A DNA stretch of 51,938 bases. It comes from Pseudomonas sp. GM79 (GTDB taxonomy: Bacteria > Pseudomonadota > Gammaproteobacteria > Pseudomonadales > Pseudomonadaceae). A program made the position numbers and the translations under genes. Positions 42,469 to 51,938 of the stretch are shown here, one piece after another. The notes under the pieces are model-generated. The model did no database searches and had not been told where the DNA came from. It was given only the letters and a program-made list of their open reading frames with translations. The stretch is from assembly GCF_000282495.1 (NCBI RefSeq), contig NZ_AKJE01000116.1, positions 1 to 51,938 on the forward strand. Reading direction: 5' to 3'. Position 1 is the stretch's first letter, and every line of letters begins with the position of its first letter.

Positions 42469-43668
42469 TTACGCCGCGCTGAACATCTTGTGCGGATCGA
42501 TCACAAACTTCTTCGGCACGCCCGCATCGAACTCGCCATAACCACGTGGCGCGTCATCCAGGCTGATGACTTCAACACCCACGATGTCAGCAATCTTGAT
42601 GCGGTCCCACATGATCGCCTGCATCAGTTGGCGGTTGTACTTCATCACTGGCGTCTGGCCGGTGTGGAAGCTGTGGGATTTGGCCCAGCCCAGGCCGAAG
42701 CGAATGCTCAGGCTGCCCATTTTCGCGGCCGCATCCACAGCACCTGGATCTTCGGTCACGTACAGGCCAGGGATACCGATTTTGCCCGCCACGCGAACCA
42801 CGCCCATCAGCGAGTTGAGCACGGTGGCCGGAGCCTCGTGCTTCACGCCGGCATGGCCGTGACCGCGAGCTTCGAAGCCTACGGCATCGACGGCGCAGTC
42901 CACTTCCGGTTCGCCCAACAGTGCAGCGATTTGTTCGTGCAGTGGGGTGTCTGTCGACAGGTCGGCGATTTCGAAACCCTGAGCCTTGGCATGGGCCAGG
43001 CGGATCGGGTTGACGTCACCGATGATCACCACCGCAGCCCCCAGCAGACGAGCGGAAGCGGCAGCTGCCAGGCCAACCGGGCCGGCGCCGGCGATGTACA
43101 CGGTGCTGCCAGGGCCAACGCCGGCAGTCACTGCGCCGTGGTAACCAGTGGGCAGGATGTCGGAGAGACAGGTCAGGTCACGGATTTTTTCCATGGCCCG
43201 GTCGCGATCTGGAAGTTTCAGCAGGTTGAAGTCGGCATACGGCACAAACGCGTATTCGGCTTGGCCACCGGTCCAGTCACCCATGTCGACGTAACCATAG
43301 GCACCGCCCGGACGCGCCGGGTTAACGCTCAGGCAGACGCCAGTATGTTGCTCTTTGCACGAACGGCAACGGCCACAGGCAACGTTGAAAGGAACCGACA
43401 CCAAGTCGCCGATCTGCAGGTTTTCGACACCGCTGCCCTTCTCGATCACTTCACCCGTGATCTCGTGGCCCAGCACCAGACCGGTCTGAGCGGTGGTACG
43501 CCCGCGCACCATGTGCTGATCGGAACCACAGATGTTGGTGGACACTACGCGCAGGATGACGCCGTGCTCGATCTTCCTGCCGCGCGGGTCCTGCATTTTG
43601 GGATAGTCGATTTTCTGTACTTCGACCTTGCCAGCGCCGAGATACACCACACCACGATTACCAGACAT
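42469..43668 (-). CDS. fdhA: FdhA, glutathione-independent formaldehyde dehydrogenase
   Basis: A 399-residue zinc- and NAD-dependent enzyme that oxidises formaldehyde to formate. It starts MSGNRGVVYLGAGKVEVQKI. The catalytic zinc cysteine is in NICGSDQHM (Cys47 region) with LGHEITGEV; a structural zinc site is CGRCRSCKEQHTGVC (about 98-112). The NAD fold shows YIAGAGPVGLAAA (about 171-183). It is the last gene of the sarcosine cluster, clearing formaldehyde made by sarcosine oxidase. It matches P. aeruginosa PA5421 in position and type. Confidence 0.95.
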   Translation of the reverse strand: MSGNRGVVYLGAGKVEVQKIDYPKMQDPRGRKIEHGVILRVVSTNICGSDQHMVRGRTTAQTGLVLGHEITGEVIEKGSGVENLQIGDLVSVPFNVACGRCRSCKEQHTGVCLSVNPARPGGAYGYVDMGDWTGGQAEYAFVPYADFNLLKLPDRDRAMEKIRDLTCLSDILPTGYHGAVTAGVGPGSTVYIAGAGPVGLAAAASARLLGAAVVIIGDVNPIRLAHAKAQGFEIADLSTDTPLHEQIAALLGEPEVDCAVDAVGFEARGHGHAGVKHEAPATVLNSLMGVVRVAGKIGIPGLYVTEDPGAVDAAAKMGSLSIRFGLGWAKSHSFHTGQTPVMKYNRQLMQAIMWDRIKIADIVGVEVISLDDAPRGYGEFDAGVPKKFVIDPHKMFSAA

Positions 43669-43778
43669 GCTTTCACCTCGCTGTTGTTTTTATGTAGCGG
43701 TCGCGTCGCCATGGATCGGCGGCGCGTTGATTGCTCGGGTTATTGCCTGTGTCTTTTTGCGTTGTTTGTCAGGGCCTC

Positions 43779-43871
43779 TTCGCGAGCAAGCCCGCTCCCA
43801 CCCTTGATCGTGTGCGTAAGCAGAATTTGTGAACGGCACAAATCCAATGTGGGAGCGGGCTTGCCCGCGAA
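43779..43871. repeat. REPIN, outward class
   Basis: Unit from 43779 and inverted partner ending at 43871. The spacer contains AATTTGTGAACGGCACAAAT. It lies between purU and fdhA and ends eight bases before the purU stop. Confidence 0.9.
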
Positions 43872-43877
43872 GGCGAT

Positions 43878-44735
43878 CTAAAGAACGACCGTGCGATTGG
43901 CGTTCAAAAACACCCGTCGTTCAATGTGATAACCAACCGCCCGGGCCAGGGTCAGCCCTTCGATATCCCGCCCCTTGGCGATCAAATCTTCCGGGTAATG
44001 ACTATGATCCACAGCCTCCACGCCCTGGGCGATGATCGGGCCTTCGTCCAGGTCGTTGTTGATGTAATGCGCCGTGGCGCCGACCAGTTTCACGCCCTTG
44101 TTGTAGGCCTGGTGATAGGGCTTGGCACCCTTGAAACCCGGCAGCAGGGAGTGATGAATGTTGATCGCCTTGCCGTCGAGTTTGCGGCACAGCTCTGGCG
44201 ACAGAACCTGCATGTAGCGCGCAAGAATCACCAACTCGGCGCCAGACTCTTCGACCACCTGCCAGACCTGACGCTCCTGGGACGGCTTGTCGTTCGGGTC
44301 CAGGGGAAAGTGGTAGTACGGAATCTGATGCCAGTCGGCCAACGGCTTGAGGTCCGGGTGGTTGGAAACCACGGCGACCACGTCCATCGACAACTGGCCG
44401 ATGCGCTGACGATAGAGCAAGTCATTGAGGCAGTGATCGGCCTTGGACACCATGATCACCACTTTCGGCCGGTGATGCGGCGGGGTCAGTTCGAAGACCA
44501 TCCCGAAGGCGTCACCACGTTCCGCCAGACCTGCGCGAAAGGCTTGTTCGTCGAAGCCGTCGGGCTGACGGAATTCCACGCGAATGAAGAAACGGCCCGA
44601 GAGCCGGTCATCGAAGGAATGGTGTTCGGTGACGTAGCAGCCCTGCTCGAACAGAAAGCGGGTCACCGCATCCACGGTGCCGAGGACGCTAGGGCAATCG
44701 GCGGTCAGAATCCATGTGTCTGGTGCGCGGCTCAT
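43878..44735 (-). CDS. purU: PurU, formyltetrahydrofolate deformylase
   Basis: A 285-residue enzyme that hydrolyses 10-formyl-THF to formate and free THF. An N-terminal ACT domain (about 6-80) starts TWILTADCPSVLGTVDAVTR. The formyltransferase fold follows, with NIHHSLLPGFKGAKPYHQAY (about 193-212) and the catalytic aspartate in NNDLDEGPIIAQ. In this cluster it recycles folate loaded with one-carbon units from sarcosine. It corresponds to P. aeruginosa PA5420 (purU2). Confidence 0.95.
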   Translation of the reverse strand: MSRAPDTWILTADCPSVLGTVDAVTRFLFEQGCYVTEHHSFDDRLSGRFFIRVEFRQPDGFDEQAFRAGLAERGDAFGMVFELTPPHHRPKVVIMVSKADHCLNDLLYRQRIGQLSMDVVAVVSNHPDLKPLADWHQIPYYHFPLDPNDKPSQERQVWQVVEESGAELVILARYMQVLSPELCRKLDGKAINIHHSLLPGFKGAKPYHQAYNKGVKLVGATAHYINNDLDEGPIIAQGVEAVDHSHYPEDLIAKGRDIEGLTLARAVGYHIERRVFLNANRTVVL

Positions 44736-44781
44736 AGTGCGGTGACTCCTGTTCGAAAATACCTACGCGACTGCGAAGACC

Positions 44782-44914
44782 TGTGGCGAGGGAGCTTGCT
44801 CCCGCTGGGTTGCGAAGCGACCCCAAAATCAGCAACCGCATTCCTTCAGAAGGAACGCGGATTCAGGTTTCACGACTGCTTCGCAGCCGAGCGGGAGCAA
44901 GCTCCCTCGCCACA
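44782..44914. repeat. Long inverted repeat, GTGGCGAGGGAGCTTGCTCC family
   Basis: The unit from 44782 and its inverted partner ending at 44914 enclose smaller inverted parts (TTCCTTCAGAAGGAA, TTGCGAAGCGA / TGCTTCGCAGC). It is the second member of the family at 22080-22201, placed between soxG and purU. Confidence 0.88.
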
Positions 44915-44940
44915 AAAGCAGTCATGACCACAACGCTGTG

Positions 44941-45573
44941 TTACGCCTGGACGCTAAGCCCGTACTCAGCCGCCGCATCCTGCAACCACAACCACCAGTA
45001 ATCCGAGAAGCTGCGACGAATCAGCAGTTCCCAGGTGTCTTCGGCGGTGTGGCGGATCATCAATTGCGACTTGGCGAACACCGTGCCGACAGCCTTGCCC
45101 ACTGGGAAGCTGTTGGGGTGCACGTCATAGCTGGTGGATTTCATCAGCACCTGGCGTACGTTCGGGCCGCTGAGTTCGAGGATCTGCTGGCCGCCGCTGA
45201 CGTTGACGATCTGGATGTGCAGGTCGCCCAGTGCTTCACGGAGTTTTTTCTCGGCAGCGAATTCTTCACCGGTCGGCACGATCAGCAGCCATTCATCCGG
45301 CCCCATCCATTGCAAGCTGGTTTCGCCTTTGATCACCACGGTCAGTGCGGCTGGCAGTTCCAGGCCGAGGGCCTTGTGCACGCCGGCGGCGAACGCGGCA
45401 TCGTGACCATCGCCACGGATGGTCAGGTGACCGAGGAGTTTTTTCTCACGCACGATCACGCCGGCGTTCTTGCGACCCTTGCCCACCAGGCTGGCGAGGT
45501 CGGCATGATGCAGCGACGACTCGGCCTTGGCCCCGGTGGTTGGGCGTTGTTGGTAAACATTGGCTGCGGTCAT
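44941..45573 (-). CDS. soxG: SoxG, sarcosine oxidase gamma subunit
   Basis: A 210-residue subunit of the heterotetrameric sarcosine oxidase. It starts MTAANVYQQRPTTGAKAESS and carries a GcvT-like fold with LQWMGPDEWLLIVP (about 107-120) and QQILELSGPNVRQVLMKS (about 146-163). The subunit helps form the cavity where the methylene group is passed to THF. It is separated from soxA by 165 bases holding a REPIN, yet remains in the cluster order soxB-D-A-G. Confidence 0.93.
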   Translation of the reverse strand: MTAANVYQQRPTTGAKAESSLHHADLASLVGKGRKNAGVIVREKKLLGHLTIRGDGHDAAFAAGVHKALGLELPAALTVVIKGETSLQWMGPDEWLLIVPTGEEFAAEKKLREALGDLHIQIVNVSGGQQILELSGPNVRQVLMKSTSYDVHPNSFPVGKAVGTVFAKSQLMIRHTAEDTWELLIRRSFSDYWWLWLQDAAAEYGLSVQA

Positions 45574-45630
45574 AAAGCACCTGTCTTGAATTCTGTTGGT
45601 TCCGGCCCTTGTGGTGGCTGTGCCGCCGCC

Positions 45631-45694
45631 TTCGCGAGCAAGCCCGCTCCCACATTCGACCGCGTCCCCCTGTGGGAGCGGGCTTGCTCGCGAA
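45631..45694. repeat. REPIN, short outward class, inside the sox cluster
   Basis: Unit at 45631-45654 and inverted partner at 45671-45694 with only 16 bases between, forming one tight hairpin between soxA and soxG. It may set transcript ratios. Confidence 0.9.
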
Positions 45695-45738
45695 TCAGAC
45701 GACTCGGTGCAACTGCCCGCCCACAGGCCCCGAGGCCA

Positions 45739-48700
45739 TTAAACGTTCTGGCGATCGCCTTTCGGATCGAAGAACACCGAAGAAACGATTTCCGCCTCGA
45801 TCACGCTGCCGTCGGCCAGCGGTGCGAACACCCGCTCACCCATGCGCTTCAAGCCGCCCTTGACCACACCCATGGCAAACGAATAGCCCAGGGAGTTGTG
45901 CAGGTAACTGGAAGTCACGTGACCGACCATGGTCATCGGGATGGTTTGCTTGGTGTTGAACACCAGTTGCGCCCCTTCCGGCAGCCACTTGGTCGGATCG
46001 ATCGGCTTCAGACCGACCAATTGTTTGCGCTGATCACGCACGCAGTCTTCGCGGTTCATGCCACGCCAGCCGATCCACGAGAACGGTTTGGTGCGACCGA
46101 CACACCAGCCCATGTTCAGGTCGTCCGGGGTCATCGAGCTGTCAGTGTCCTGACCGACGATGATGAAGCCCTTCTCTGCCCGCAGAACGTGCATGGTTTC
46201 GGTGCCGTACGGGGTCAGGTTGTACTGCTTGCCGGCCTCGACGATTTTTTCCAGCACGCCCATGGCGTAGTCGGCCTGCACGTTGACTTCGTACGACAGC
46301 TCCCCGGTAAACGAAATCCGGAACACCCGCGCCGGCACACCACCGACCAGACCTTCTTTCCAGGTCATGAACGGGAAGGCTTCGTTGCTCAAGTCGATGT
46401 CGGTGACTTCGCTGAGCAGCTTGCGGCTGTTCGGCCCCGACAGGGTCATGGTCGCCCAGTGATCCGTCACGGAAGTGAAGTACACCTTCAGCTCTGGCCA
46501 TTCGGTCTGGTGGTAGATTTCCAGCCATTGCAGCACGCGTGCAGCGCCGCCGGTGGTGGTGGTCATCACGAAATGGTTGTCGGCCAGGCATGCAGTCACG
46601 CCGTCGTCGAACACCATGCCGTCTTCTTTACACATCAGGCCGTAACGGGCCTTGCCCACGTCGAGTTTGGTCCAGGCGTTGGTGTAGATGCGGTTGAGGA
46701 ACTCGCGCGAATCCGGGCCCTGGATGTCGATCTTGCCCAGGGTCGAAGCGTCCAGCAGACCGACGCTGTCGCGCACGGCTTTGCATTCGCGTTTTACCGC
46801 GGCGTGCAGGTCTTCACCGTTTTTCGGGAAGTACCAAGGACGTTTCCACTGACCGACGTCTTCGAATTCGGCACCGTTCTTCACGTGCCAGTGATGCAGT
46901 GCGGTGAAACGCACCGGCTCGAAGATGTGCCCACAGTGACGGCCGGCCACGGCGCCGAAAGTCACCGGCGTGTAGTTCGGGCGGAACATGGTGGTGCCCA
47001 TCTGCGGGATGGTCACGTTCAGCGAACGGGCGGCGATGGCCAGACCGTTGACGTTGCCGAGCTTGCCCTGGTCAGTACCAAAACCCAGCGCGGTGTAGCG
47101 TTTGACGTGCTCGACCGACTCGAAGCCTTCGCGGGTCGCCAGTTCGATGGCGGCAGCGGTGACGTCGTTCTGCAGGTCGACGAATTGCTTCGGCGCACGG
47201 GCAGTGGCTTTTTCGTGCGGCACCTGGAACAGCGCCAAAGTTGGCTCTTCCAGACGGCTCAGGGCTTTGGGCAGTACGCCTTCGACCTTGCCGAAACCGG
47301 CTTCGCTGGCGGCGCGAGCACCACCTTCAAAACCATCGACCAGCGAATCGCCGAGACCGTAAACACCGTTGATGCCACCCACGCACACGCGTTTCTGCGG
47401 TGCTTCACCCGGTACGAAACCAAGGATATCTTCTCGCCAGATCGGCTTGCCGCCCAAGTGCGACGCCAGGTGAACCACCGGGCTATAACCGCCGGAACTG
47501 GCGACCAGGTCGCATTCGAGCCACTCGCCCGGGCTGGTCACGGTGTGTGCTTTTACGTCAATCGCGGCAACGCGAGCGGCAGTGACGTGCTTGCTGCCAC
47601 GGGCCTCGATCACGGCGCTGCCGGTCAGGATGCGGATGCCTTTGGCGCGTGCCTCTTCCACCAGTGCACCACGCGGGTTGCTGCGGGCGTCGGCGATCGC
47701 GACCACTTGCAGGCTGGCATCGAGCCAATCCAGCGCTACGCGGTAGGCGTGGTCGTTGTTGGTCGACAGCACCAGTTTTTTGCCCGGAGCTACGCCGTAA
47801 CGACGAACATAAGTCGACACAGCACCAGCGAGCATGTTGCCCGGCACGTCGTTGTTGCCGTAAACCAGTGGACGTTCGTGAGTACCGGTCGCCAGCACTA
47901 CACGCTTGGCGCGAACCCGGTGGATGCGCTGACGCACCTGGCCAATCGGGGCACGGTCACCGAGGTGATCGGTGAGGCGCTCGTGAATGGTCAGGAAGTT
48001 ATGGTCGTGGTAACCGTTGACCGTGGCGCGCGGCAACAGCAGCACGTCCGGGGTGTTTTTCAGCTCGGCGATGACGCTGGCGACCCATTCGGTGGCAGGC
48101 TTGCCGTCGAGGCTTTCGCGGGAATCGAGCAGGCTGCCGCCGAACTCTTCCTGCTCATCGGCCAGAATCACACGCGCACCGCTACGGGCAGCCGCCAGCG
48201 CAGCCGCCAGACCCGCAGGGCCAGCGCCGACGATCAGTACGTCGCAGTGCTGGTTCATGTAGTCGTAGGTGTCCGGATCGTTCTCGGTCGGCGAGCGGCC
48301 AAGGCCGGCAGCCTTACGAATGTACTTCTCGTAGGTCATCCAGAACGATTGCGGGTACATGAAGGTTTTGTAGTAGAAGCCCGGCGGCATCAGCTTGCCG
48401 CCGACCTTGCCGAGAATCCCCATCATGTCGTTGTTCACGCTTGGCCAGCCGTTGGTGCTGGTGGCGACCAGGCCTTGATACAGCGCTTGTTGCGTGGCGC
48501 GTACGTTCGGGATCTGCGTGGCTTCGGTCGCACCGATCTGCAGCACAGCGTTCGGCTCTTCGGCACCGGCGGCGAAGATGCCGCGCGGACGCGAGTACTT
48601 GAAGCTGCGGCCGATGATGTCGACACCGTTGGCCAGCAGGGCTGCAGCCAGGGAGTCGCCTTCAAAGCCTTTGTAGACCTGGCCGTTGAAGGTGAAGCTC

Positions 48701-48756
48701 AGCACTTTGTTGCGGTCGATGCGTCCGCCGTTGGACAGGCGATTGATCTGGCTCAT
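45739..48756 (-). CDS. soxA: SoxA, sarcosine oxidase alpha subunit
   Basis: A 1005-residue subunit. The N-terminal 2Fe-2S ferredoxin-like fold without cluster cysteines (about 20-105) is followed by an NAD-binding Rossmann region with CDVLIVGAGPAGLAAALAAA (about 170-189) and a pyridine nucleotide-disulfide-type domain. The C-terminal GcvT-like THF-binding domain (about 610-1000) contains LSGPNSRKLL and ELSYEVNVQADYA. The complex oxidises sarcosine to glycine, H2O2 and 5,10-methylene-THF or formaldehyde. The ATG overlaps the soxD stop by four bases. Length is normal for the family. Confidence 0.96.
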   Translation of the reverse strand: MSQINRLSNGGRIDRNKVLSFTFNGQVYKGFEGDSLAAALLANGVDIIGRSFKYSRPRGIFAAGAEEPNAVLQIGATEATQIPNVRATQQALYQGLVATSTNGWPSVNNDMMGILGKVGGKLMPPGFYYKTFMYPQSFWMTYEKYIRKAAGLGRSPTENDPDTYDYMNQHCDVLIVGAGPAGLAAALAAARSGARVILADEQEEFGGSLLDSRESLDGKPATEWVASVIAELKNTPDVLLLPRATVNGYHDHNFLTIHERLTDHLGDRAPIGQVRQRIHRVRAKRVVLATGTHERPLVYGNNDVPGNMLAGAVSTYVRRYGVAPGKKLVLSTNNDHAYRVALDWLDASLQVVAIADARSNPRGALVEEARAKGIRILTGSAVIEARGSKHVTAARVAAIDVKAHTVTSPGEWLECDLVASSGGYSPVVHLASHLGGKPIWREDILGFVPGEAPQKRVCVGGINGVYGLGDSLVDGFEGGARAASEAGFGKVEGVLPKALSRLEEPTLALFQVPHEKATARAPKQFVDLQNDVTAAAIELATREGFESVEHVKRYTALGFGTDQGKLGNVNGLAIAARSLNVTIPQMGTTMFRPNYTPVTFGAVAGRHCGHIFEPVRFTALHHWHVKNGAEFEDVGQWKRPWYFPKNGEDLHAAVKRECKAVRDSVGLLDASTLGKIDIQGPDSREFLNRIYTNAWTKLDVGKARYGLMCKEDGMVFDDGVTACLADNHFVMTTTTGGAARVLQWLEIYHQTEWPELKVYFTSVTDHWATMTLSGPNSRKLLSEVTDIDLSNEAFPFMTWKEGLVGGVPARVFRISFTGELSYEVNVQADYAMGVLEKIVEAGKQYNLTPYGTETMHVLRAEKGFIIVGQDTDSSMTPDDLNMGWCVGRTKPFSWIGWRGMNREDCVRDQRKQLVGLKPIDPTKWLPEGAQLVFNTKQTIPMTMVGHVTSSYLHNSLGYSFAMGVVKGGLKRMGERVFAPLADGSVIEAEIVSSVFFDPKGDRQNV

Positions 48757-49082
48757 ACCTTCTCTCCCAGAGCCGTGGCGGCCGCTTTCGGGCTGTCGGT
48801 CTTGTCGGTGAACTGCGGCTTGGTGCCGATCTTGTAGGTTTCGAGAATCTCGTAGGTCACGGTGTCACGGGTGACGTTGAAGTACTGACGGCAACCGGCG
48901 ACGTGATCCCACAGTTCGTGGTGCAGACCGCGAGGGTTGTCGCGGAAGAACATGTAGTCGCCCCACTCCTCGTCGGTGCAGCTGTTCGGGTCCAGTGGAC
49001 GCGGGATGTGCGCCTGGCCGGATGCATGGAATTCCTCTTCGGAGCGCAGTTCGCCACAGTGAGGACAGAAGATATGCAACAT
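48753..49082 (-). CDS. soxD: SoxD, sarcosine oxidase delta subunit
   Basis: A 109-residue zinc-binding subunit starting MLHIFCPHCGELRSEEEFHA. The zinc ligands are likely Cys6 and Cys9 with a downstream histidine and Cys63 in HVAGC. It stabilises the alpha-beta interface. It is between soxB and soxA, overlapping soxA by four bases, and follows soxB after 14 bases. Confidence 0.95.
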   Translation of the reverse strand: MLHIFCPHCGELRSEEEFHASGQAHIPRPLDPNSCTDEEWGDYMFFRDNPRGLHHELWDHVAGCRQYFNVTRDTVTYEILETYKIGTKPQFTDKTDSPKAAATALGEKV

Positions 49083-49096
49083 AGGGATTTCTCCTG

Positions 49097-50347
49097 TTAG
49101 TGGGCGACTGCTGCAGCGCCGTGTTCGTCGATCAACGCACCGCTATGGAAACGGTCGATGGAGAAAGGTGCAGCCAATGGGTGCATTTCACCCTTGGCCA
49201 GACTCGCGGCAAACACGTTGCCTGAGCCAGGTGTTGCCTTGAAGCCACCGGTGCCCCAACCGCAGTTGAAGAACATGTTAGGTACCGGGGTTTTCGAGAT
49301 GATCGGGCATGCGTCCGGCGTGGTGTCGACGATGCCGCCCCACTGACGGTTCATGCGTACGCGCGACAGCACCGGGAACATCTCGACGATGGCCTGGATG
49401 GTGTGCTCGATCACCGGGTACGAACCACGCTGGCCGTAGCCGTTGTAGCCGTCGATACCGGCGCCGATCACCAGGTCGCCCTTGTCGGACTGGCTGATGT
49501 AACCGTGTACGGCGTTGGACATGATCACGCTGTCGATAATCGGCTTGATCGGCTCGGACACCAGCGCTTGCAGCGGGTGCGACTCGATCGGCAGACGGAA
49601 ACCGGCGAGTTTGGCCATGTGCCCGGAGTTACCGGCAGTGACCACACCGACGCGCTTGGCGCCGATGAAGCCCTTGTTGGTTTCAACACCGATGCACACG
49701 CCGTTTTCCTTGCGGAAACCGATCACTTCGGTTTGTTGAATCAGGTCCACGCCCAAGGCGTCGGCGGCACGGGCAAAGCCCCACGCCACGGCATCGTGAC
49801 GGGCCACGCCGCCGCGACGCTGGACGGTTGCGCCCATCACCGGGTAGCGAGTGTTCTTGGAGCAGTCGAGGTACGGAATCTCGTCGGCTACCTGTTTGGC
49901 ATCGAGCAGTTCGCCGTCCACGCCATTGAGGCGGTTGGCGCTGACCCGACGCTCGGAATCACGAATGTCTTGAAGCGTGTGGCACAGGTTGTAAACGCCA
50001 CGCTGGGAGAACATCACGTTGTAGTTCAGGTCCTGGGACAGGCCTTCCCACAATTTCATCGCGTGTTCGTACAGGTGCGCCGACTCGTCCCACAGGTAGT
50101 TGGAGCGAACGATGGTGGTGTTGCGCGCGGTGTTACCGCCGCCCAGCCAGCCTTTCTCGACCACGGCCACGTTGGTGATGCCGTGTTCCTTGGCCAGGTA
50201 GTAGGCGGTCGCCAGACCATGCCCGCCACCGCCGACGATGACCACGTCATAGACCTTTTTCGGGGTCGGCGTGCGCCACATCTTCTGCCAGTTTTCATGA
50301 TGGCTGAGGGAGTGTTTGAAGAGGCCGAAGCCCGAATAGCGTTGCAT
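49097..50347 (-). CDS. soxB: SoxB, sarcosine oxidase beta subunit
   Basis: A 416-residue FAD subunit and site of sarcosine oxidation. The Rossmann motif is VVIVGGGGHGLATAYYLA (about 35-52). The histidine in GGVARHDAVAWG (about 170-181) is the expected site of covalent FMN attachment. GWGTGGFKATPGSG lies near the C-terminus. I chose ATG 50347 because GGAG is at the better spacing; an ATG two codons earlier is only three bases from it. It follows glyA after 23 bases on the same strand. Confidence 0.96.
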   Translation of the reverse strand: MQRYSGFGLFKHSLSHHENWQKMWRTPTPKKVYDVVIVGGGGHGLATAYYLAKEHGITNVAVVEKGWLGGGNTARNTTIVRSNYLWDESAHLYEHAMKLWEGLSQDLNYNVMFSQRGVYNLCHTLQDIRDSERRVSANRLNGVDGELLDAKQVADEIPYLDCSKNTRYPVMGATVQRRGGVARHDAVAWGFARAADALGVDLIQQTEVIGFRKENGVCIGVETNKGFIGAKRVGVVTAGNSGHMAKLAGFRLPIESHPLQALVSEPIKPIIDSVIMSNAVHGYISQSDKGDLVIGAGIDGYNGYGQRGSYPVIEHTIQAIVEMFPVLSRVRMNRQWGGIVDTTPDACPIISKTPVPNMFFNCGWGTGGFKATPGSGNVFAASLAKGEMHPLAAPFSIDRFHSGALIDEHGAAAVAH

Positions 50348-50370
50348 AGTCATTTACTCCAAAACCGCGC

Positions 50371-51624
<1,254 letters not shown>

Positions 51625-51667
51625 CGCGTCTCTCCCAGCGGCATCTATGCGCCATTCGTCTCGGTAA

Positions 51668-51690
51668 GGCACTGGCGTTACGGCAGTGCC
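51668..51690 (-). promoter_or_regulatory. Inverted repeat in the glyA promoter region
   Basis: GGCACTG (51668-51674) and CAGTGCC (51684-51690) form a perfect 7-bp inverted repeat with a nine-base centre, 44-66 bp upstream of the glyA ATG. Sarcosine or betaine regulators (AraC-type SouR or GbdR) are candidates. The assignment is inference. Confidence 0.45.
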
Positions 51691-51815
51691 CTTTGGAAGC
51701 GATGGTATGACCGGCGCAGACAGGTCAAATGCCTATGGACGCCACGCAAAGGTGCGTTTACGACATGGCGAGAAATGGCATGCCGAACACAATCCTTGAA
51801 GCAGCCAGGATCCCC

Positions 51816-51904
51816 TGTGGGAGCGGGCTTGCTCGCGAATGCGGTTTGTCATCCGACACTGATGTTGACTGGCCCGGCGCATTCGCGAGCAAGCCCGCTC
51901 CCAC
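51816..51904. repeat. REPIN, inward class
   Basis: Unit from 51816 and inverted partner ending at 51904, with the inward-class spacer (ACACTGATGTTGACTGGCCC-like). It lies upstream of glyA. Confidence 0.9.
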
Positions 51905-51919
51905 AAGGTTTTGCGCGCC

Positions 51920-51938
51920 CCTGTAGGAGCTGCCGAAG
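51920..51938. repeat. GTAGGAGCTGCCGAAG repeat, cut by the window end
   Basis: Start of another copy of the family at 17028 and 24851. The rest lies outside the window. Confidence 0.8.

Noticed and set aside
44938..48837. A 1299-codon open frame on the plus strand opposite soxG, soxA and soxD
   Set aside because: It runs antisense to three well-recognised subunits, crosses their boundaries and a REPIN, and has no domain or ribosome site. High GC codon bias keeps this frame open.

Overview
The window is a contiguous piece of a Pseudomonas chromosome, most likely from the P. fluorescens group. Three things suggest this: GC-rich genes with typical Pseudomonas codon use, gene order matching known Pseudomonas blocks (pqqE and an S9 peptidase; three acyl-CoA dehydrogenases next to bioDCHFB; comF-modE-srkA-rarD; glcB; a fiuIRA-like iron system; creBCD; glyA-soxBDAG-purU-fdhA), and many REP/REPIN elements of the GTGGGAGCGGGCTTGCTCGC family. 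P. aeruginosa equivalents are named from memory of that genome; no search was run.

Layout. 1-2327: the end of pqqE, an overlapping S9 peptidase and a small Pmp3-type membrane protein. 2523-2716: an unlabelled RsmX-type small RNA on the minus strand with a perfect GacA box. 2730-10076: three paralogous acyl-CoA dehydrogenases with a diguanylate cyclase between the second and third, a CRP/Vfr-type palindrome before the cyclase and two PsrA-like boxes before the first gene transcribed. 10268-15476: a flagellar-rod-like small protein and the biotin genes bioD, bioC, bioH, bioF and bioB, with a BirA-like operator on the bioB promoter. 15439-21285 (plus strand): comF, modE, a PhoX-family phosphatase, srkA and rarD. 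21286-25382: two exact DnaA boxes, an ACT-domain regulator, malate synthase G and a single-domain response regulator.

25649-28293: a cNMP/CBS/nucleotidyltransferase protein coupled to a DEDDh exonuclease. 28543-34100: an ECF sigma factor, its FecR-type regulator, a TonB-dependent siderophore receptor, a PepSY membrane protein and a 59-residue membrane protein. 34294-39867: a glutathione S-transferase and the cre locus, in which an opposite-strand acyltransferase-3 gene sits between creC and creD. 39927-42228: a secreted retropepsin-like protease, a PlsC-type acyltransferase and a DUF2780 protein. 42469-51624: the sarcosine catabolic cluster, which turns sarcosine into glycine, serine, formate and tetrahydrofolate.

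No rRNA, tRNA, CRISPR array, prophage or insertion sequence was recognised. I see no wholly new multi-gene system. The most valuable items are regulatory: the GacA-rsmX locus, the PsrA, BirA and CRP-type sites, the paired DnaA boxes and the split cre operon.
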